From positions 9,514,652 to 9,578,651 of the forward strand of contig OY718805.1 of NCBI GenBank assembly GCA_963070105.1: a DNA stretch of 64,000 nucleotides, given 5' to 3'. Below the pieces are notes generated by a model. It was not told the origin of the DNA and did not search any database. It saw only the letters and a list, made by a program, of their open reading frames with translations. The DNA comes from Litomosoides sigmodontis (taxonomy: Eukaryota > Nematoda > Chromadorea > Rhabditida > Onchocercidae). Positions 11,239 to 30,250 of this stretch are shown here, in pieces. Position numbers and translations under genes: made by a program. Numbering within the stretch: position 1 is the stretch's first letter; each line of letters opens with the position of its first letter.

Positions 11239-14029
11239 ATGCAATCTTTTTCGTTTGGTTATTAATTAAAACAAAACAATGTTTATTGTTCTACTTCTAA
11301 AATAATCGCAATTTATATTACTGGCACTAATTTACTTGAAAGCAATCAAGAAATATCAAATTTAGCCGAAAGGCGGAAATTAATGTAAGCGATGAAAGAG
11401 TGAGAGTGTAGCTGTTATCACACCTGCCTGCTATACGGATGTATTCGTCCACATTCATTCATATCTCTCATCACTTTCAATTTCAAAAACAAGAAAACAA
11501 AAAAAAAAGGCGGAATTAGATAGACGCATTATGCTTTATTTAGCGCTTTTCGTTCCTTCACTCCTTCTGTCTCTCTCCGTCTCCCTCTCTCACTCTCTCT
11601 CTCTCTCTCTATTGCTTTTGTGATTCGTTGTTTCGAAAAATTTATAAATAAATTGTTATTAGCCTGTCAACTAAAATCACTTTAATAAGATTTGCAAAAA
11701 TATAAAATGCAACTAAAATATCTTAAAGTTAAAGTCAATTTTAGATTAGTTTCATTTGTAAAAGTAATCTGTCATTTGTAACTGAAAGGAAGGAAAATGA
11801 GAATTTTTTGCATACTTCTATTACTAACAACAACGGCAAAATTTGAAAGAGAAAAAATGCAATTTGTATGAGCGGATGAAAATATTTCGTTGCTTTTAAA
11901 CTTTGAAAAGTGAGGAAGTTAATCTTTGATGGATTTTGGTTGCAAAAAGCAAAAAAAATTTGAAACCTTTTTTTCTCGTCTCTTTTGTTGTTCGTAGCCA
12001 TTCTTCTCAATTTTGTTCCTTTTTCTTTTAAAAAAGGAAAATTTGATTATTTTTTTTTTTTTAAATAATTTGCAGCTAGCAATGCATAGTGGTAATTTAG
12101 AAGAGTGGAAAAATATTTTCCTAAAAATTAATTTTTGCAAATTAAAAAAAAAATCATCCAGTTAATTTCATATGTAGTACTTTAATAATAACTGCTAGTA
12201 CGCTCATTCATTAATTAATTATTTTGTTGCGATGAAAATTTCATTGTAATCACTGTGAAGTAAACTGAGAAGGATAATTATCATTTGAAATTGCAATGCT
12301 CTCTGATCATTCAGTTCAGCCATTTCAATAATTATCATCGCCCGGAAGAGATGAAAATTTCGTTCGGCTCCCTCTGAACTCCTCCTTTCACCCACAACCA
12401 CCAAAAACATCCCACTAAGCTAAGTTTATTTTTCATTAAATTTCACTTTACTCCTGTACGCTCGGCACTTCCGCCCCTTCCATCCACCATTTTCCATTTT
12501 CAGTTTTCTTACGTTTCTTTTTTTCCTCCACGATAACTTCACTCTTCCAATTTATACCATTTTTTTTTCTTTCACTTCAAAATTCTCAATTTTACTTTTC
12601 AATTTAATATTTCAATTATCAAAATTCAAATAGTACGGAACCATTAGCTTATAGTGTTTCTGTTTTATTCTTTTCAGTGATATCCTATAATTTTTTGAGC
12701 ATGCATTAATTAATTAACAAATCTATAAAAAGGTTTTCATTTTTTATTTTGAAAAAAATTTGGATGAATTTTTTCAATATGATTCTGCATGTGTTTATTG
12801 ATCATTTTTTGAGTGTTAGTAACTGTAAAATAATTCAATTTGTTAAAAATTAAAAAGCAGCTAAATTGTTAAGCAAAAATAGATTTAACTTTCCTAATTA
12901 TTTCGACACTATGATTGAAGATGACGTGAAATGTTAGAGAAATTTCAAAAATGCTAACCTATTTAATCTAATTTAGTTACTGCAAAATTGATCTTTTTTA
13001 GTAGTCCAACCGAATGCTTCCTTTCTTGTGAACATTTCAAGTTCTAACCTTTACAATTAAAATAATTTTGTCTAGGATATTTCATCTAGGCAAGCATGGG
13101 GATATTTGAAAAATGAAATTTCATCAACTGCTTAAATTAGTAATCCTAAATTGGTGCTTAGGTTAGCAGTTGCTAAACTTTGCATTGCCATAGGATATTT
13201 GAAGGCCAGGAACTACCGCTTATCATTGATAAAAAAGTTATCACCATAATTGTTATCATTCATGCAACCATTGCTATTAAAATTTCACTTTTCATACTTC
13301 GTATATTTTGTAGATTTCACGAGCCGTTTGAGCTAGTCATTTGCAAATGAAATATCCGAAATTCAATTATCATTCTACATTCCTTAACTGTCATGCTACA
13401 TTTCCACTGAAATTTTATTATGATAATTTCGCCAAAAATGCCTTACGCTTCCTCAATCAACTTCATTTATATCATTCAACCAAATAACAATCATATTCAT
13501 TTTTCCCATTCATTATTTTGCCTATTTTCGTTTACAACTTTATTGCTAATTTATAATTTATAATTTTCAAAAAATTTTAAAATTTTCCTAGAAATGATAT
13601 CTACAGGAATTGAATTGTAATATGTTTAGGTTGTCTGATTGGAGCGCTTCGCCCGTTATTGTTGAACTAATAATCTTCGAGGGTTATTCCGCATGTTTTG
13701 AAAAGTGTGAAAAATGAAATATCAGCAAGCAACTTTCACTTCCACCTTCTCGCTCTTTACTTTCATTGAAAAATTTTCATAGCAATGAAAAAAAAAATGG
13801 GAAATAAAAAAAATGAAATCCCTAAAGTATGTTTGTTTCTTTTCCTTCTTCTCCTTCTTTCTTTCTCTTTCATTATTTTGCTCTCTTTTGTTGCATCGTT
13901 TCACTAATTGATAAAAATGAAAAACGAGAAGAACTCTTGCAAAATTTCCAACTTCACTCCAACAATTTTTTTTTTTCATTTGCCAAAAAAAAGAGACAAA
14001 AGAATAGGCGGAGGAAAGGAATAAGATAA

Positions 14030-14212
14030 GTGAGTAAGTTGAGAATTGAATCATTCATATTGCGCGAGGAAATGTTGCAACGTAAACTACAAGAAAGTGG
14101 ACAAGTGCGCCCCGATGACTGTTATCATTTATTAATTGGTGTTATTATCATTGCAATGATAATTCCTCTTGCGAGGCTTACAATTATCGGAAACATTTTA
14201 ATATTATTTTAA
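14030..14212 (+). CDS. Weak open frame with a hydrophobic segment
   Basis: Sixty codons opening at GTG 14030. A mixed, charged first half (LREEMLQRKLQESGQVRPDD) precedes a strongly hydrophobic stretch (LLIGVIIIAMIIPLARL). The composition is more protein-like than the surrounding frames. However, there is no ATG near the start, no clear acceptor and no partner exon, so it may be chance or an isolated exon of an unseen gene. Confidence 0.2.
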   Translation: MSKLRIESFILREEMLQRKLQESGQVRPDDCYHLLIGVIIIAMIIPLARLTIIGNILILF

Positions 14213-15423
14213 TATTATTATTTAATATTATTTTAATATTATTGGTTTCAATGGGAAATGCATGTTGCACTTTGCATTGCATTTCAATTCATTCCAAATA
14301 TACTCCTGCTACACTTACTTCTCCTCCCACTTAGTTTAATTTAAAAGGTAGTCGAAATTAAAATTGATAATTTTTAATTTAATTTTTCAAAAGCTTTTTT
14401 TGAGTTCTTTGACTTCTTTGAGTTTAAAAAAAATTTATTTTTTTATTCCCGAAAAAATCCCATATATTATTGGTAAATGTTTAACAAATTTTACTTGTGC
14501 TGTTTCGAGAAGATTAGCTCACTGCGAATAATCAATTTTGTGTTGGGCTAAACATTTATCTGTCAGAAAAGACTGGAATGTTTGAAGTGAAAAGGAAGTG
14601 ATATCCGAGCGGCTGAGATGAAAGGCAATTCATTGAAGTTGAATAGGCAATTCAAATTATAGTAAAGCTTAATTTTTTTGCAAAAGTCAAAATTTAATTT
14701 TTGCAAAAATTCCAAAAAGAAAAATGAAAAAATACTTTTGCATAGTAAATTATTAAAATGCACGCATAATTTTTTTTGGCTTCCTTATTAGGTTTAATTT
14801 CACTTTTCAAATGAATTTAGTTCCATCCTCTTTTCTTCTTTTTTTCTTTTTTGCATTTCCGTTTCTATTTCTGTTCTTTCACTAATCCGTTAATTGGTCG
14901 CTAGTTTTTAACTTCGAAATTAATGACCATTAACTGTTTGTTAGCAGTAATTTGTTTATTTTGTTAATAAATTTTCAAATTTTAAGACCGAAATTGGTTT
15001 ACTTATTCCGGGAATTTTCCAACAACACTGAGAATTTTTTGCTTTTCTTAGCTTTACATATGTTTTTCTTCTAATTTTGAATGCTTTATTCGAAAAGTGA
15101 GCTATTTTAATTCGTTAATAAAAAGCTTGTTGAACTAAAAGGAAAAGTGGAGGAAATTACTATCCTAAATCAACAATAGCATATAATTTAAAGACAATTT
15201 CAATTTATTTTTCGAGATTACTGTAAAATTTTAAATGATTCATTTTTGCAATAAATGCCTTAGTTATTCTGTAGAATAAGAAAATGAGATAGCCATGATA
15301 TGCTTGAAACAATTGTAATTGGAGAAGCTCAATTAATAGCTCAAATTTTAATATTCAATGAGTTATCTTAAGCGTTTCATTAATTAATTAATTAATGTAG
15401 ATATGATGAGTTTCAGCGTCTTT

Positions 15424-15434
15424 TTTTCTTTCAG
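15424..15434 (+). promoter_or_regulatory. Candidate trans-splice acceptor abutting the ATG
   Basis: TTTTCTTTCAG ends exactly one base before the start codon at 15435. This leaves essentially no 5' UTR, which is common for spliced-leader mRNAs in nematodes. Confidence 0.55.
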
Positions 15435-17735
15435 ATGGATTTAACTCTGTTAACGGCGGCTAAACATCTTCTTATCCTTTGTTGCAATGGCGGTGTTCCG
15501 TTCATCGATCTTCATAACCAATCAAACCTCAGGGAGAAGCATAAATCGACACAGACCGTTGATCCAACTGACTGGATTGCCGTCGATACATCCGGTATGT
15601 GTACTTTTCCGGCTAGCTTAGGTATTACGTAAACGGTGCGCCTCTTTTTTTAATAATTAAATGGTAATTGTCCATAACTAATAGCAATTACAGGTTAAAA
15701 ACGAGTAATATTTTTCGTGCAAAAAAAAGATAATTTAGCTTATTTAATGTCAATAACGTTTTTCTTTTGTTATCTTGAAAATTTTTTAAATGAGTAGTAA
15801 CTTCTTTAAAAGTTCTATTTCTCAGTCTTAATCTCTACGACATTTCAAATTCGAACTAATAATCTCACCTTACATTTATTTATGAGCTAGTTTCTGTTAC
15901 TTTTTATGTGAGAATTTATGAGTGATTTTCATTTTCATTGAATATTATTTGAACTTAATGACTTGCTTCAACTTCAACATTAACCTCGGTTTCTTTCAGG
16001 TTCTGAGCTTAATTTTTCAATAATTAACTCACTGGATGCTTTACGTATACCATCAAAAATGGAATTGGGTGCTTGTGATTTGTTTAATTTAACATTTTCT
16101 GACATTCAGGACGAGGAACTCTTCGAAAGGAGTAAGGGTGAAGTGAAGTGTCGGTAAGTTGATTTAATAGACTGCTTAAATTACGCTTTAACTAACTGCA
16201 TTGAAGTGTATTCATTGCGAAATTTCCAATTTTCAATTAACTTATCAGAATGTTGAAGTTTTTGATGATGAAAGATCATCCATCCTACGGTGGGGAAGTG
16301 CGTAAGCGACAGTTTATTAAACTATTAAACTATCTTTGAAGGGATTTTCACTTCGAATTATAGTCATAATAATAGTGATAACAATTGCATGATAAATGAT
16401 AAAGGTGGCAATAAATGTTAGATGATAACAATAGCAGTAATAATAATTATAATGAATGTATGCCATGCCTTGCATATTTTATAATTAGATTTTCAGATAG
16501 CAATTTCTTTTTCTCCCAAACTTATTTACTTTTCATCTTTCCGAAAAGTGTAAAACGTGCATGACATTTTTAGGTATCGTACTTTTTGCGTGGAAATTCA
16601 TCAAAACTTACCTGTTTTCGTATTTTATATATTAATTCTTTTTGTGATGCATGTCCTCCTTTTTTTTCATTTTAATTTTGCTATAATTATTATTGTGTTA
16701 ATTTAATTTATTAATTTCATTTCCTTCTTTTTTCATTTTGCTTTGAGTGTTAGTTGCAATGGTAGAAAATGCTTATTGTATTGCCTTCGATTACAAACGT
16801 TTTCATATTTCCTTCGTGCACTTTTGCAATCGTTCATTAAAGTACAACTCTCATTCCTTTCTTTTATTTATTTATTTATTTTGATGAATAATTTTCATTT
16901 AACAAATGAAGTGATAACATTTTAGTGAGGCAATCTAATTAAAATCAAATTTTATCAAAATTATTTACGTGTAATAAATAGCAAAGTAGTAATTAAGTGA
17001 GTGTTTTCAAAATTAATTTAACTCTCCTTTTTAACTCTTTCTTTTAAAAGAATGGTATTTTATTTTTCCGGTGTTTCCTTAGCTAAACCAATCCTAGCAT
17101 TTACTTCTCTTTACTTCACAAAAGCTATTATTCACAAAAAAGAAATTTTTTTTTTTAATTTTTGTTTAAAATATTGCAGATGTCCTTTACGTCGTATTGG
17201 TTTATCGTGTGAGCTTGAAGCATTCAAAAATGTTGAAAGTATCGATCATAGCTTTTTCAGCACAATTTCATCAATTCTATTGATTCTCATATTTGGTGCT
17301 CTCATAATTACGGTAAGCAACAATCTTCAACTTTCCTCTTTTGAGCAATGATCGTTGACCGATATCAGATATCAGGTCACTCCTACGCATAAGTCATTCT
17401 TTGAGTTTGGATGATCAATAAACTCTCCGAGGTGTAGCACTTGATTAATTTAATTAGACATGTAATTAGGCGGCTAAGATTTATCGTGAAAAAAATCAAT
17501 GGAATATATCATCGAACACCTTCTTTGTAAAACTTTGTAAAGTTTTTAAAACCCATAAGTTGCAAAATTTTCGTATAGAATGAAGTTTATTAAGAAGCCA
17601 AGCTATCTGCAGCTGTTTTCGCTTTTCCTCCTAACTTCCTCTTGTGCTTAAATTCTGAGAATAAAAACAATTTTAAAAATCGATTCCATCTCCCTTAGTA
17701 CTTGTCGCTTAGTCTTAGTAGTCGTTTTCATGTGT

Positions 17736-17809
<74 letters not shown>

Positions 17810-20800
17810 CTATTTAATACTATACTGCATTATTTATTTATATTAGCTTACGTAATGTAAATTTTCAGTAGAAGGTGCTTATCTTACTTATATTAAGCGC
17901 TGTAAATAGCATTAAGTATACGTACGTCATTTGTAAGCGTTAAATATACATATGTCATTTCATTTATCATTTTCATAGATTGGATATGTACACAAAGTTT
18001 ACTCATACGTATACATGTTTGTATGTATGTGTGTGTGCGTGTACTTATGTGTGCGTGTGCGTGTGCGTGTGCGTGTGGGTTTGCGTGAGCGTATGCGTGT
18101 GTGTGTGTGTGTATGCGTTAGTGTGATGTAATTTAACCATCGGAGAAGTAGGCGTTACACTGATAAAGGCTAAAGCTTAGCTTCACTGCAAACCTAGCAA
18201 TTTCGTAGCTACAACTTTATTTCATAAGCAGTAGGAATTTCGCATCCATCCAATCTACCTATCAGTGATAAGTGTAGTCTCGGAGCACCTGCTTTTTCTT
18301 CTTCACCTCTCCTCAACCTTCCTCTCTTACATCAATTTCAAAATTTCTTCAATTCTCTTTAAAAAAAAAAAAACTTTTTTATTTACTATTATAATAAGTT
18401 TCCTTCGAAAAAAAAACAGTAGAATTTATAATTAATTGACTAAAAAAAAAGCAAACAAAATTATTTTTCACATACGTCTAAGCGAATATGCAAATTTTTT
18501 TCATTTTTTTTTTGCCATTGTATTTCTAAATAAAAATTTGACGATTGTTTTAAGAGAAAAAATTAGACGACTCCTTTTTATCTGTTATTTTTAGCGAAAG
18601 AGAAAACACGTTATAGTCTAACTTTTTCTCAAAATGCTGTTTGAAATGCTAACACTGAGATTGTTAATGCATATAAAGTTAGCTCATTTTTGCTTTTTTT
18701 TTTTGTAAAAAGTTAAAAAGAAAAACAAGGCAAACAAGGAATTGCAATTAATGCTACAGTTCCTTCAGCTGTCATTTTCACCATTTTCAACAATTCTTCA
18801 AGTTGAATTTTGCTTATTTCATAAATTCCGCTAAATTCAATTTTCAACATTTTTATAGCATTTTTAATTAAACAATGATAACGAATCGCTTTAAATGTCC
18901 ATTTTTTTTGTTCATCGAAGAACTTTTCTCGTCATTTACAACTTTTTCAATTAAATTTGTAATCAATCCTCTGTCAAATGAATAAATTGGCTAATTTAGA
19001 CATTTCAAACAAAGGAGGCGTAACAATTAATCAAATTGAAAATGCTTCACATTGCATTATTTCTTTAGAACTTTGCAAAATAAATTGTTTTTTTCCATTA
19101 AAAATTTGCAAAAAAGTTTTTTTTCTCGTTTGAAAATTTAGAATAAATTGCTTTTTTTTCTTCCATCACAAAATGAAATATGAATGGAAGCCGGGAAAAA
19201 ATGAATAAACTAATTTAAAAAAAATGAAAAAAACTTTACAGATAATGCGATGTGGTTTTTGTGATTGTTTTGGGCCGTTCTTTTTGTGCCGTAAAAAGGA
19301 TGAGTTAGACACACCGTTGGATCAGAATACGTTAAATCGATGTTTGGAACTTGTTGAAGCTCATGAAGCTCGACAAAATAACCTGCTTAAGGTTAGCTTC
19401 ATTTACTGTTGTTTGATGAGACAGAGAGAGGGAGAGAGAGAGAGTGGCAGAGGGGGAAAGAAAGAAAGGAAGAAAGAGAAGTTGATGAACTCTTTCTTTA
19501 ACAAAATTTCATTTTTTTTATTCATTAAAAAATGAATTTACATAAATTAGAATTGTAATTTATGCATTAAAATTTGACAACAACAATCAATTATTGATGA
19601 TGCATATTTTCATTTGCTATTTTTTCTAGTTTAAAATTAATTGCTTAAAAAAAAATTTTTTTTTTATGCATTAATGAGATGACTAAATACATCCTTTATC
19701 TGCTAATATAAATTGTATTAGCTGATTTTTTTTTTGCTGAATTTATACTTTAATGATGCTGTGCGAGCGCACAGTTAATGCTAGGCTAGACTTAGACACA
19801 AATATTTTTCCTCGTAGTGGCCTAGGAAGAAGGAAAGATCGATAGCGGTAGGTTTTGGCATAACAAGAAAGCTTGGCTGATGATGTGATATTTTCCTCTG
19901 CTTGGCTCTACAACGCCTCAACAGGCCTTATCCTTTTGCTATTTAACTAAACAAGCCTTACACGCTAGCATTCCTCCACTTTTAAACGTTTCTCGTGAGT
20001 ATTTATGAAATTCAACAACTGATAATTCAACACCGACAACTGTTTCAAGCCAACTGGCCATTTTGAAATTTGCGCACTTTAAACATTTCTTGGGCAATCA
20101 TTTCTCCACCATCCAATTGCTGGCGCAAGACAGTGAGGAGAGTGATTTAAAAAATTTTCCACAAAATTTAACCACTTTTTTATTTAACAAATTTCTACGT
20201 TGGATTTCACTGGCTCTTAGGTTAGTGTTTTAGTCTAAGACAAGTTTGCATGTGTACCATTTGTGCCGATTAACTAGGTCATTTAATTACTTTAAAATAA
20301 ATATAATATTTCAGTAGTATCAGATGAATAATATTGTTACAGAGTGCAGAGCATCAACGACCATTAATTTCAACAGTTTATGATACGTGTGCTCCGTATC
20401 AAACTACCACAATGCACCAATTTGAACCATTTCATAATTTTCATAATAGGAATTATTGGCTTCACACTCCGCCTCCGTCGTACAAGTTAGTTGCTACTGC
20501 AGTACAGTTCAGCTCGATCTGCTGCTTCATCTGACTCGATAAACAAGCTGAATAGATCGATTTGAATCACTACTTTCAACGTTTCTATTGCGAGATGAAA
20601 TTTGCATCTGTTTTACCTGAAGCCTTTAGATAGCTAAATTCAGATGTCCACTACTAACCATTATTTAAGAAGTAAAAATTTACTTGTTAATTATTGATAC
20701 TTTCAATTGATATAAAACAGAAATAAAATTGCAAGTGCATTTCCGGTTCAACTTTTCCGGTGACATAAACATTCCTCAATAAATTTGAATTCCAATAAGT

Positions 20801-20961
20801 AATTCACGCAGAGCAGTTAAAATAATTTAACTTCCCGGTAGAATGAAGTGAGCTAAGCGTCTTGCAACTATCAAAGTGTCTTTTTCAGGTCAGTGGAAAT
20901 GCAAATGGAAAAGGATCAAATTGAAAGTCTTCTGGAAAGTACCAATAATGCTAGGATATAG
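15435..20961 (+). CDS. Orphan single-pass membrane protein with PPxY tail
   Basis: Six exons with agreeing phases: 15435-15594, 16000-16153, 17180-17312, 19242-19391, 20343-20485 and 20889-20961; 270 residues. An N-terminal hydrophobic stretch (about residues 3-20) looks like a signal peptide. The ectodomain ends in KCRCPLRRIGLSCE, which resembles the second half of an EGF module. One transmembrane helix spans about 130-151 and is followed by a Cys-rich juxtamembrane run (MRCGFCDCFGPFFLC) that could be palmitoylated. The cytoplasmic tail carries PPPSY (242-246), a ligand for WW domains such as those of Nedd4 ligases, and ends in an acidic helix. I do not recognise the family. Inferred: a small cell-surface protein whose turnover may be set by ubiquitin ligases. 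Confidence 0.75.
17741..17809 (+). repeat. (CA)n(TA)n microsatellite
   Basis: About 58 bp of CA and 11 bp of TA, inside intron 3 of the membrane-protein gene. Confidence 0.97.
18017..18124 (+). repeat. (GTGTGC)n-type TG-rich repeat
   Basis: Alternating purine-pyrimidine DNA with GTGTGC hexamers, also inside intron 3. Such sequence can adopt Z-DNA. Confidence 0.85.
19421..19478 (+). repeat. (GA)n/GAAA tract
   Basis: Purine tract starting 30 bp after the exon 4 donor of the membrane-protein gene. Confidence 0.85.
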
Positions 20962-23900
20962 TTGCAGTCACATTATTTCAACGATTAATTGTTGTTTAAA
21001 TGTTAAAAGTGAGACAATTAATAATTCCTCAAACTTTTTCTCTCATTTCAGATTTTAGGAAAAAATTTATAAAATTTGAAATTCTTCTCCAAAGCAATTC
21101 GACACTTTTAAATTTGAGAAAAAGCGAGAATGTAAATACATAAATTTCATATAACATAACAGTTTAATTTTTTTTTTTGCTTTTCCATTCGTCCATATTG
21201 TAATATTTTAATTGTACAATGAAGCATAATGGTAATATTTCAGTCAAAAATCAGTAAATTTTGATTTAAATAAGATTGACTTAATCCATTTCACCAAAAT
21301 TAAAATTAAATTTGATAATAATGAATAATTTGCAATATGTGGGAAAGTTCAGAGGTTGAAGGAAGAAAGAAATATCATATCATATCGTAATGAATCTCAC
21401 AATCACTATATGACGTAGTGGCAATTAAAAGATGTACCGAAATATTCTACCGGAAAAATATAAGGGTGCGGAATACCTAGAGAGATACAAAACGGATACT
21501 TAATGGTAAATTATATTTTACTTATCAGGTGAAAAGGAAAAGGGAAATTAATTATTTCAAGCAAATCTCTCTCTCTCTCTCTCTCTCTCTTCCTCTCCTT
21601 CTCCGGCACTCTTCAGTTTTATTTTGCAAGCGGTACTGGGATTGGAATTGTGTAATTGCATTCTGATTACCTGTAATAACACATTTCGGTAACTAATTAA
21701 GGCGTTTTAGGAAGAATATCAAAAATTTTACTTAAATTTATACCTATAAAAATGTTAGTTAAAATACTACACTAAAGTATTGTTAGCTTATTTTTCGTTT
21801 TTTTTTCATTAAATAGTATTTTATTATCTGAAAAAAATTACTTCTACTGAATTTTTTTTACTGTATTCAACTTTACTGTATTTAGTTATAGTAATTGTGC
21901 TATCTATCATTACTGGAACCTTTGGTACGGTCCAATTGTCTCTCTTTAAAATTATTAGCACTTCGTTTTACACTTTAAATATTTCACAATCACTTAAGGT
22001 TCTTTTTTTTCGAAAAAACTACGAAATTTCTTTAAGGATTTATTTTAAAAGAAATGAGTAATGTTATGTAATTTAACTGAAACAATGAGAATTAGTTTCG
22101 TATGTTTGAGTATTTCATTGCTTAAGTTATTCATTATTCTGCTTCACTCATATTGAATGCAATTGCTGAGAGCTGCTAGTCATTTATACAAAATGAATTT
22201 TCGTTTTTTTTTTCGGCCAATTATATTTTTGCTTATTTCCTTTTTATTTTTCTCTCCTTCATTGATGGCATTGAAATTTGAACGTTTAAAAAAAAAGCGA
22301 ATGAATAAAAATTGCTTTTAATTACAATTAGCACATTATTTCGAGGTAGCTGGAAATTCCGCAAATGGTGCCGCAATCGCAATTGACAAAAAAGAATAAT
22401 TGAATTGATCTCTTCATTTTCTCGTAATTTAGCCTGTTCTTATCAAAATCTAAAAACACTTGCGATCGATCATCCTATCGTAGCAAACAATGCTGATAGT
22501 ATTGCAATGTGATAAGATCACAAAAAAAAATACATATACCACTCACTGATAAGGGAAAGGGAAACAGGACGATTGGTTGGTGCCACAAAGTGATGGATAA
22601 TAATGCAAAATAATTTATTGAATTAAACAAGTGCTGCATGAAGCGTAACCGTAATTGAAGGAAGTACGGGACTAGGAAGTACGGGACTCGATCAAATCAA
22701 TTCTGATGATTACTGATAGCAATTTATTGTGCTATTGTGATCATAATTGTTAAAAACGGGAAGTTTAAAATGAAGACAAAATTTATTACAATTTACATTT
22801 TTCCTTTCCTTTTGCAACAAATGAAATACTAGCAGTGTTTTGCCAAAGCATTGCTGACTTATCAGCTGTAGCAATTGAAATTAAATGATCAGCCTTCCGG
22901 CATGTGACAAATTGTAATTGCATTGGATTAAAATTTATTTAAAAAAAGTATTCGAGATGAAAAACGATGCCTTTTGTGTAGTAATTTAATTAGTCTCTAT
23001 TTTCGCATGATTAATTCATCTGCTTGCTTTGTTTGACGACTTATTATTGCGCTGTAATAAGTTACAAAAAAATGTCCTGGAAGTGAAATTTAAAGTTATT
23101 TTTACCTGTTCCTAAGTCAAATATACTTCACTGTAAATTTATCATTAAGAAAAGATCATCCGGACAGGTGTGACCTGAATTGATTTTATAGCAACAGGTA
23201 GTAAAATTGTTGAATTTATAAGTGAAAATGGAAAATAATTTCATAAATTGAATTTTGAAGCGCATCCACTTTAACATTGAACTGCTAACTTTACTGCAAA
23301 TTTCCTTTCAAACAGTTGTAATTGTTCAATAGTCTTTGACCCAAACTTGAATTCTTTTTCAACACATTTCTTTCCTTCAATATCATCCTGAAAATGCTAG
23401 TACAAAAATATTTCTAAGATATATTTCTATTTTAATCAATTCTAATTGTTTAAAATTAGATTTGAACATTTCAACAATGCGTTTGGAATGTAATGAAATG
23501 AAGAAAGTTCGTTTTTTTTTTAAAGTTTTAACTCCGAAATATCACCATCTATGTGCTCAAATAATTCTTCCTCCATATCAGCATATCACCAATAACTCCG
23601 TAAGATAAAGTCTAACTAATCACATTTTGACCCATTAATGACCTATTAATCTAGACTATCATCAGAAGGAGATTATATCAAGTGGACAAGTAGGATTCCT
23701 TTAGGGAAGCACTAACAATGAGGAGTTGCAATAAATAAATATCACCAACTTTCCAAGTTTGTGGTCATCCGCTTCAGTCGATAACAGAGCACTGTGAATA
23801 AGTAATTGTGTGAATACGTCACGCTGAAATATAGGAGCTGCGGTCGAGTAACTATATTCAATTATTTAATGGAGCAGTGATGACGATTAAATTTAGATCA

Positions 23901-24493
23901 TTAAGCACCGATGACAGCTAATATTTAAGTTTGTGATATGAGCCTCGCAAAATGCAAAAGTATGAAATAAAAAATTCTTTATGAAAAAGATTTTTTCATC
24001 CTACATCTGCATTAATGAATTAGAAGCAAATATGTGCACCTCAATTCGCTTTCAATTCTCAAATTCAAAATATTTTATTTCTCAGATAAACAACGATGCT
24101 ACAGAAGGCAAGATACTGCAGAGCAAATACTTCAGCATATATTCCACATACGCGTTTATTTCCCGGAATTAGTATGCATTAGGCTGAGAATTTGAATCCT
24201 AGAAGTTACCTACAAGTTACTTGTATTACTTATTTATAACCTAAAAATTATAATCCTAGAAGTTACCTACATAATCCATTTCTACGCTTATATGGTACAC
24301 AACAGTATACTACAGTATACACTGCCAGAAGTTTAATCTTACGTCCATATTAATACATGCACCACACTTTGCGAATTTCACAGTATCTGTTAGCCTATAT
24401 AAATAATAATAGGTACACATATTAAGATAAGTGTACTTGTAGAGTTGGCCTCCGTATACGCATATCTTCAGAAATCAAATGCTGTAAGCTTAC
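20962..24493. other. Region between the membrane-protein gene and the last resolved TTC38 exon
   Basis: Mostly A/T-rich with a CT tract (21567-21605), a GAAGTACGGGACT direct repeat near 22662 and 22676, and an AATCCTAGAAGTTACCTACA direct repeat near 24195 and 24252. The terminal exon of TTC38 on the - strand should lie here, but I could not identify it. Confidence 0.45.
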
Positions 24494-28871
<4,378 letters not shown>

Positions 28872-28880
28872 CTGTAATTT
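28872..28880 (-). promoter_or_regulatory. Candidate trans-splice acceptor of TTC38
   Basis: AAATTACAG on the - strand ends directly before the ATG at 28871. It supports both the start choice and spliced-leader addition. Confidence 0.5.
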
Positions 28881-30250
28881 GTTGATTAAATAAATTTATA
28901 TTTGCAATTCACATTAATGCATTGCCGAATGATTGATCGATCGGTTTCCTTAAATTTACAGCAAACATTTCATGAAATTCAGCAGACACGTAAATTCACG
29001 AACATCTTCGAAAACGCAAAAATTAGACTTTAAATGGGTGAAATAAGCGCGCATGAATGATTGGTTTCACTGAGAAGTCCGATGGTCCACTTCGATGTGA
29101 GTGAAATCACTTTTATTCATTGCAATAAAGTGTTATTAAACGAAATGCTACTATCATTATATATCACTGCTCAGTAATTGTTCACGTTGAAATGTTAAAC
29201 TTTCGTAGAAAGGAAGTTGGATATTTCAGCGATCAATTTAGTTCAGCTTTCATTCGCTACTTAGAAATTACATTTTTACTAATTAAATCACAATTGTAAA
29301 TTACAGAAGTAACACTAGGAAAATTGGAAATTGATGTAAAGAATAGAATTGATAGAAATGAACAAAAATTGCAAGAAATTGTGATAAAATATTAAAAGTA
29401 AAAAGGAAAAGAAACGAATAAAATTATTTTATAATTGAACTAAAATATGTATTTTTTGGCCTTTTTTTCCGCTATAATTTGATTATCCTATCAAATTTAG
29501 CTTGCATTGTATGAAAAAAATTTAAGAGAAAAATTCAAAAAGAAGTGGGAAAATAAAGCATGCAAAGATTCCAATTATTATCACTGCTCTCATCAACTAA
29601 TGTTCCATGCAGCAAAATCCATGATATCATTGAATTCTAAATTACAAAGTAAAATTTATTTAAAATACTAACCGAAATCACTTGATGAGTAGCATTTTTT
29701 TTTTCCTTATAAATTCCAAATAGCAATAGTTAGTAGTATTGCTATTGCTATATGTGGTATAATTACATCACTACAGCAATTAGCTACACTTATCTAAATA
29801 TCGCTTTAACGATTGATTGATTGATTGATGGTAAAGGTGATCAATTAAATGTGACAATTTTAAATATAAATGTTTAGGTTTGACACTTAAATATAAATAT
29901 TTAGGTTCGCATTTAGCCATTTGACTGAAGCCGCATGTCTATCAATGACGATGAATGACTTGTTGGAAGTGTTAAATTGCAAAATAGTAGTGAAATTGCT
30001 CCGTTTGAAAATACCGTTGAAATTGATGTCAACTATTAAAATTCGTTCCCTCTCCTCATCTTCAACATTGTTCTGCATCATTTTGCCAGGGAGGAAGGTG
30101 GAAGAAAGAGTGGAAGAGAAAGCTACGAGCAGAGAATAAAACGTTTTCAATCTTTTAGTGAGTGGGTGGTTTACGGGGTGAAACAGAAGCAGTCGAAGAG
30201 GAGAGGTAAACGATCGTTGACTGTCGCAGGCTTATTTGGCGGATCATCAA
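28881..30250. other. Upstream region of TTC38, no confident gene
   Basis: Contains GATT repeats (about 29813-29830) and two copies of a TAAATATAAAT-TTTAGGTT unit (near 29861 and 29888). Open frames of 72 and 87 codons run on opposite strands at 29.9-30.15 kb. The - strand one (from ATG near 30081) has protein-like composition, but no partner exon was found. Confidence 0.4.

Noticed and set aside
23535..23600. Short acidic frame ending ELFEHIDGDISELKL on the - strand as the last TTC38 exon
   Set aside because: It does not resemble the TTC38 C-terminus and has no acceptor in front.
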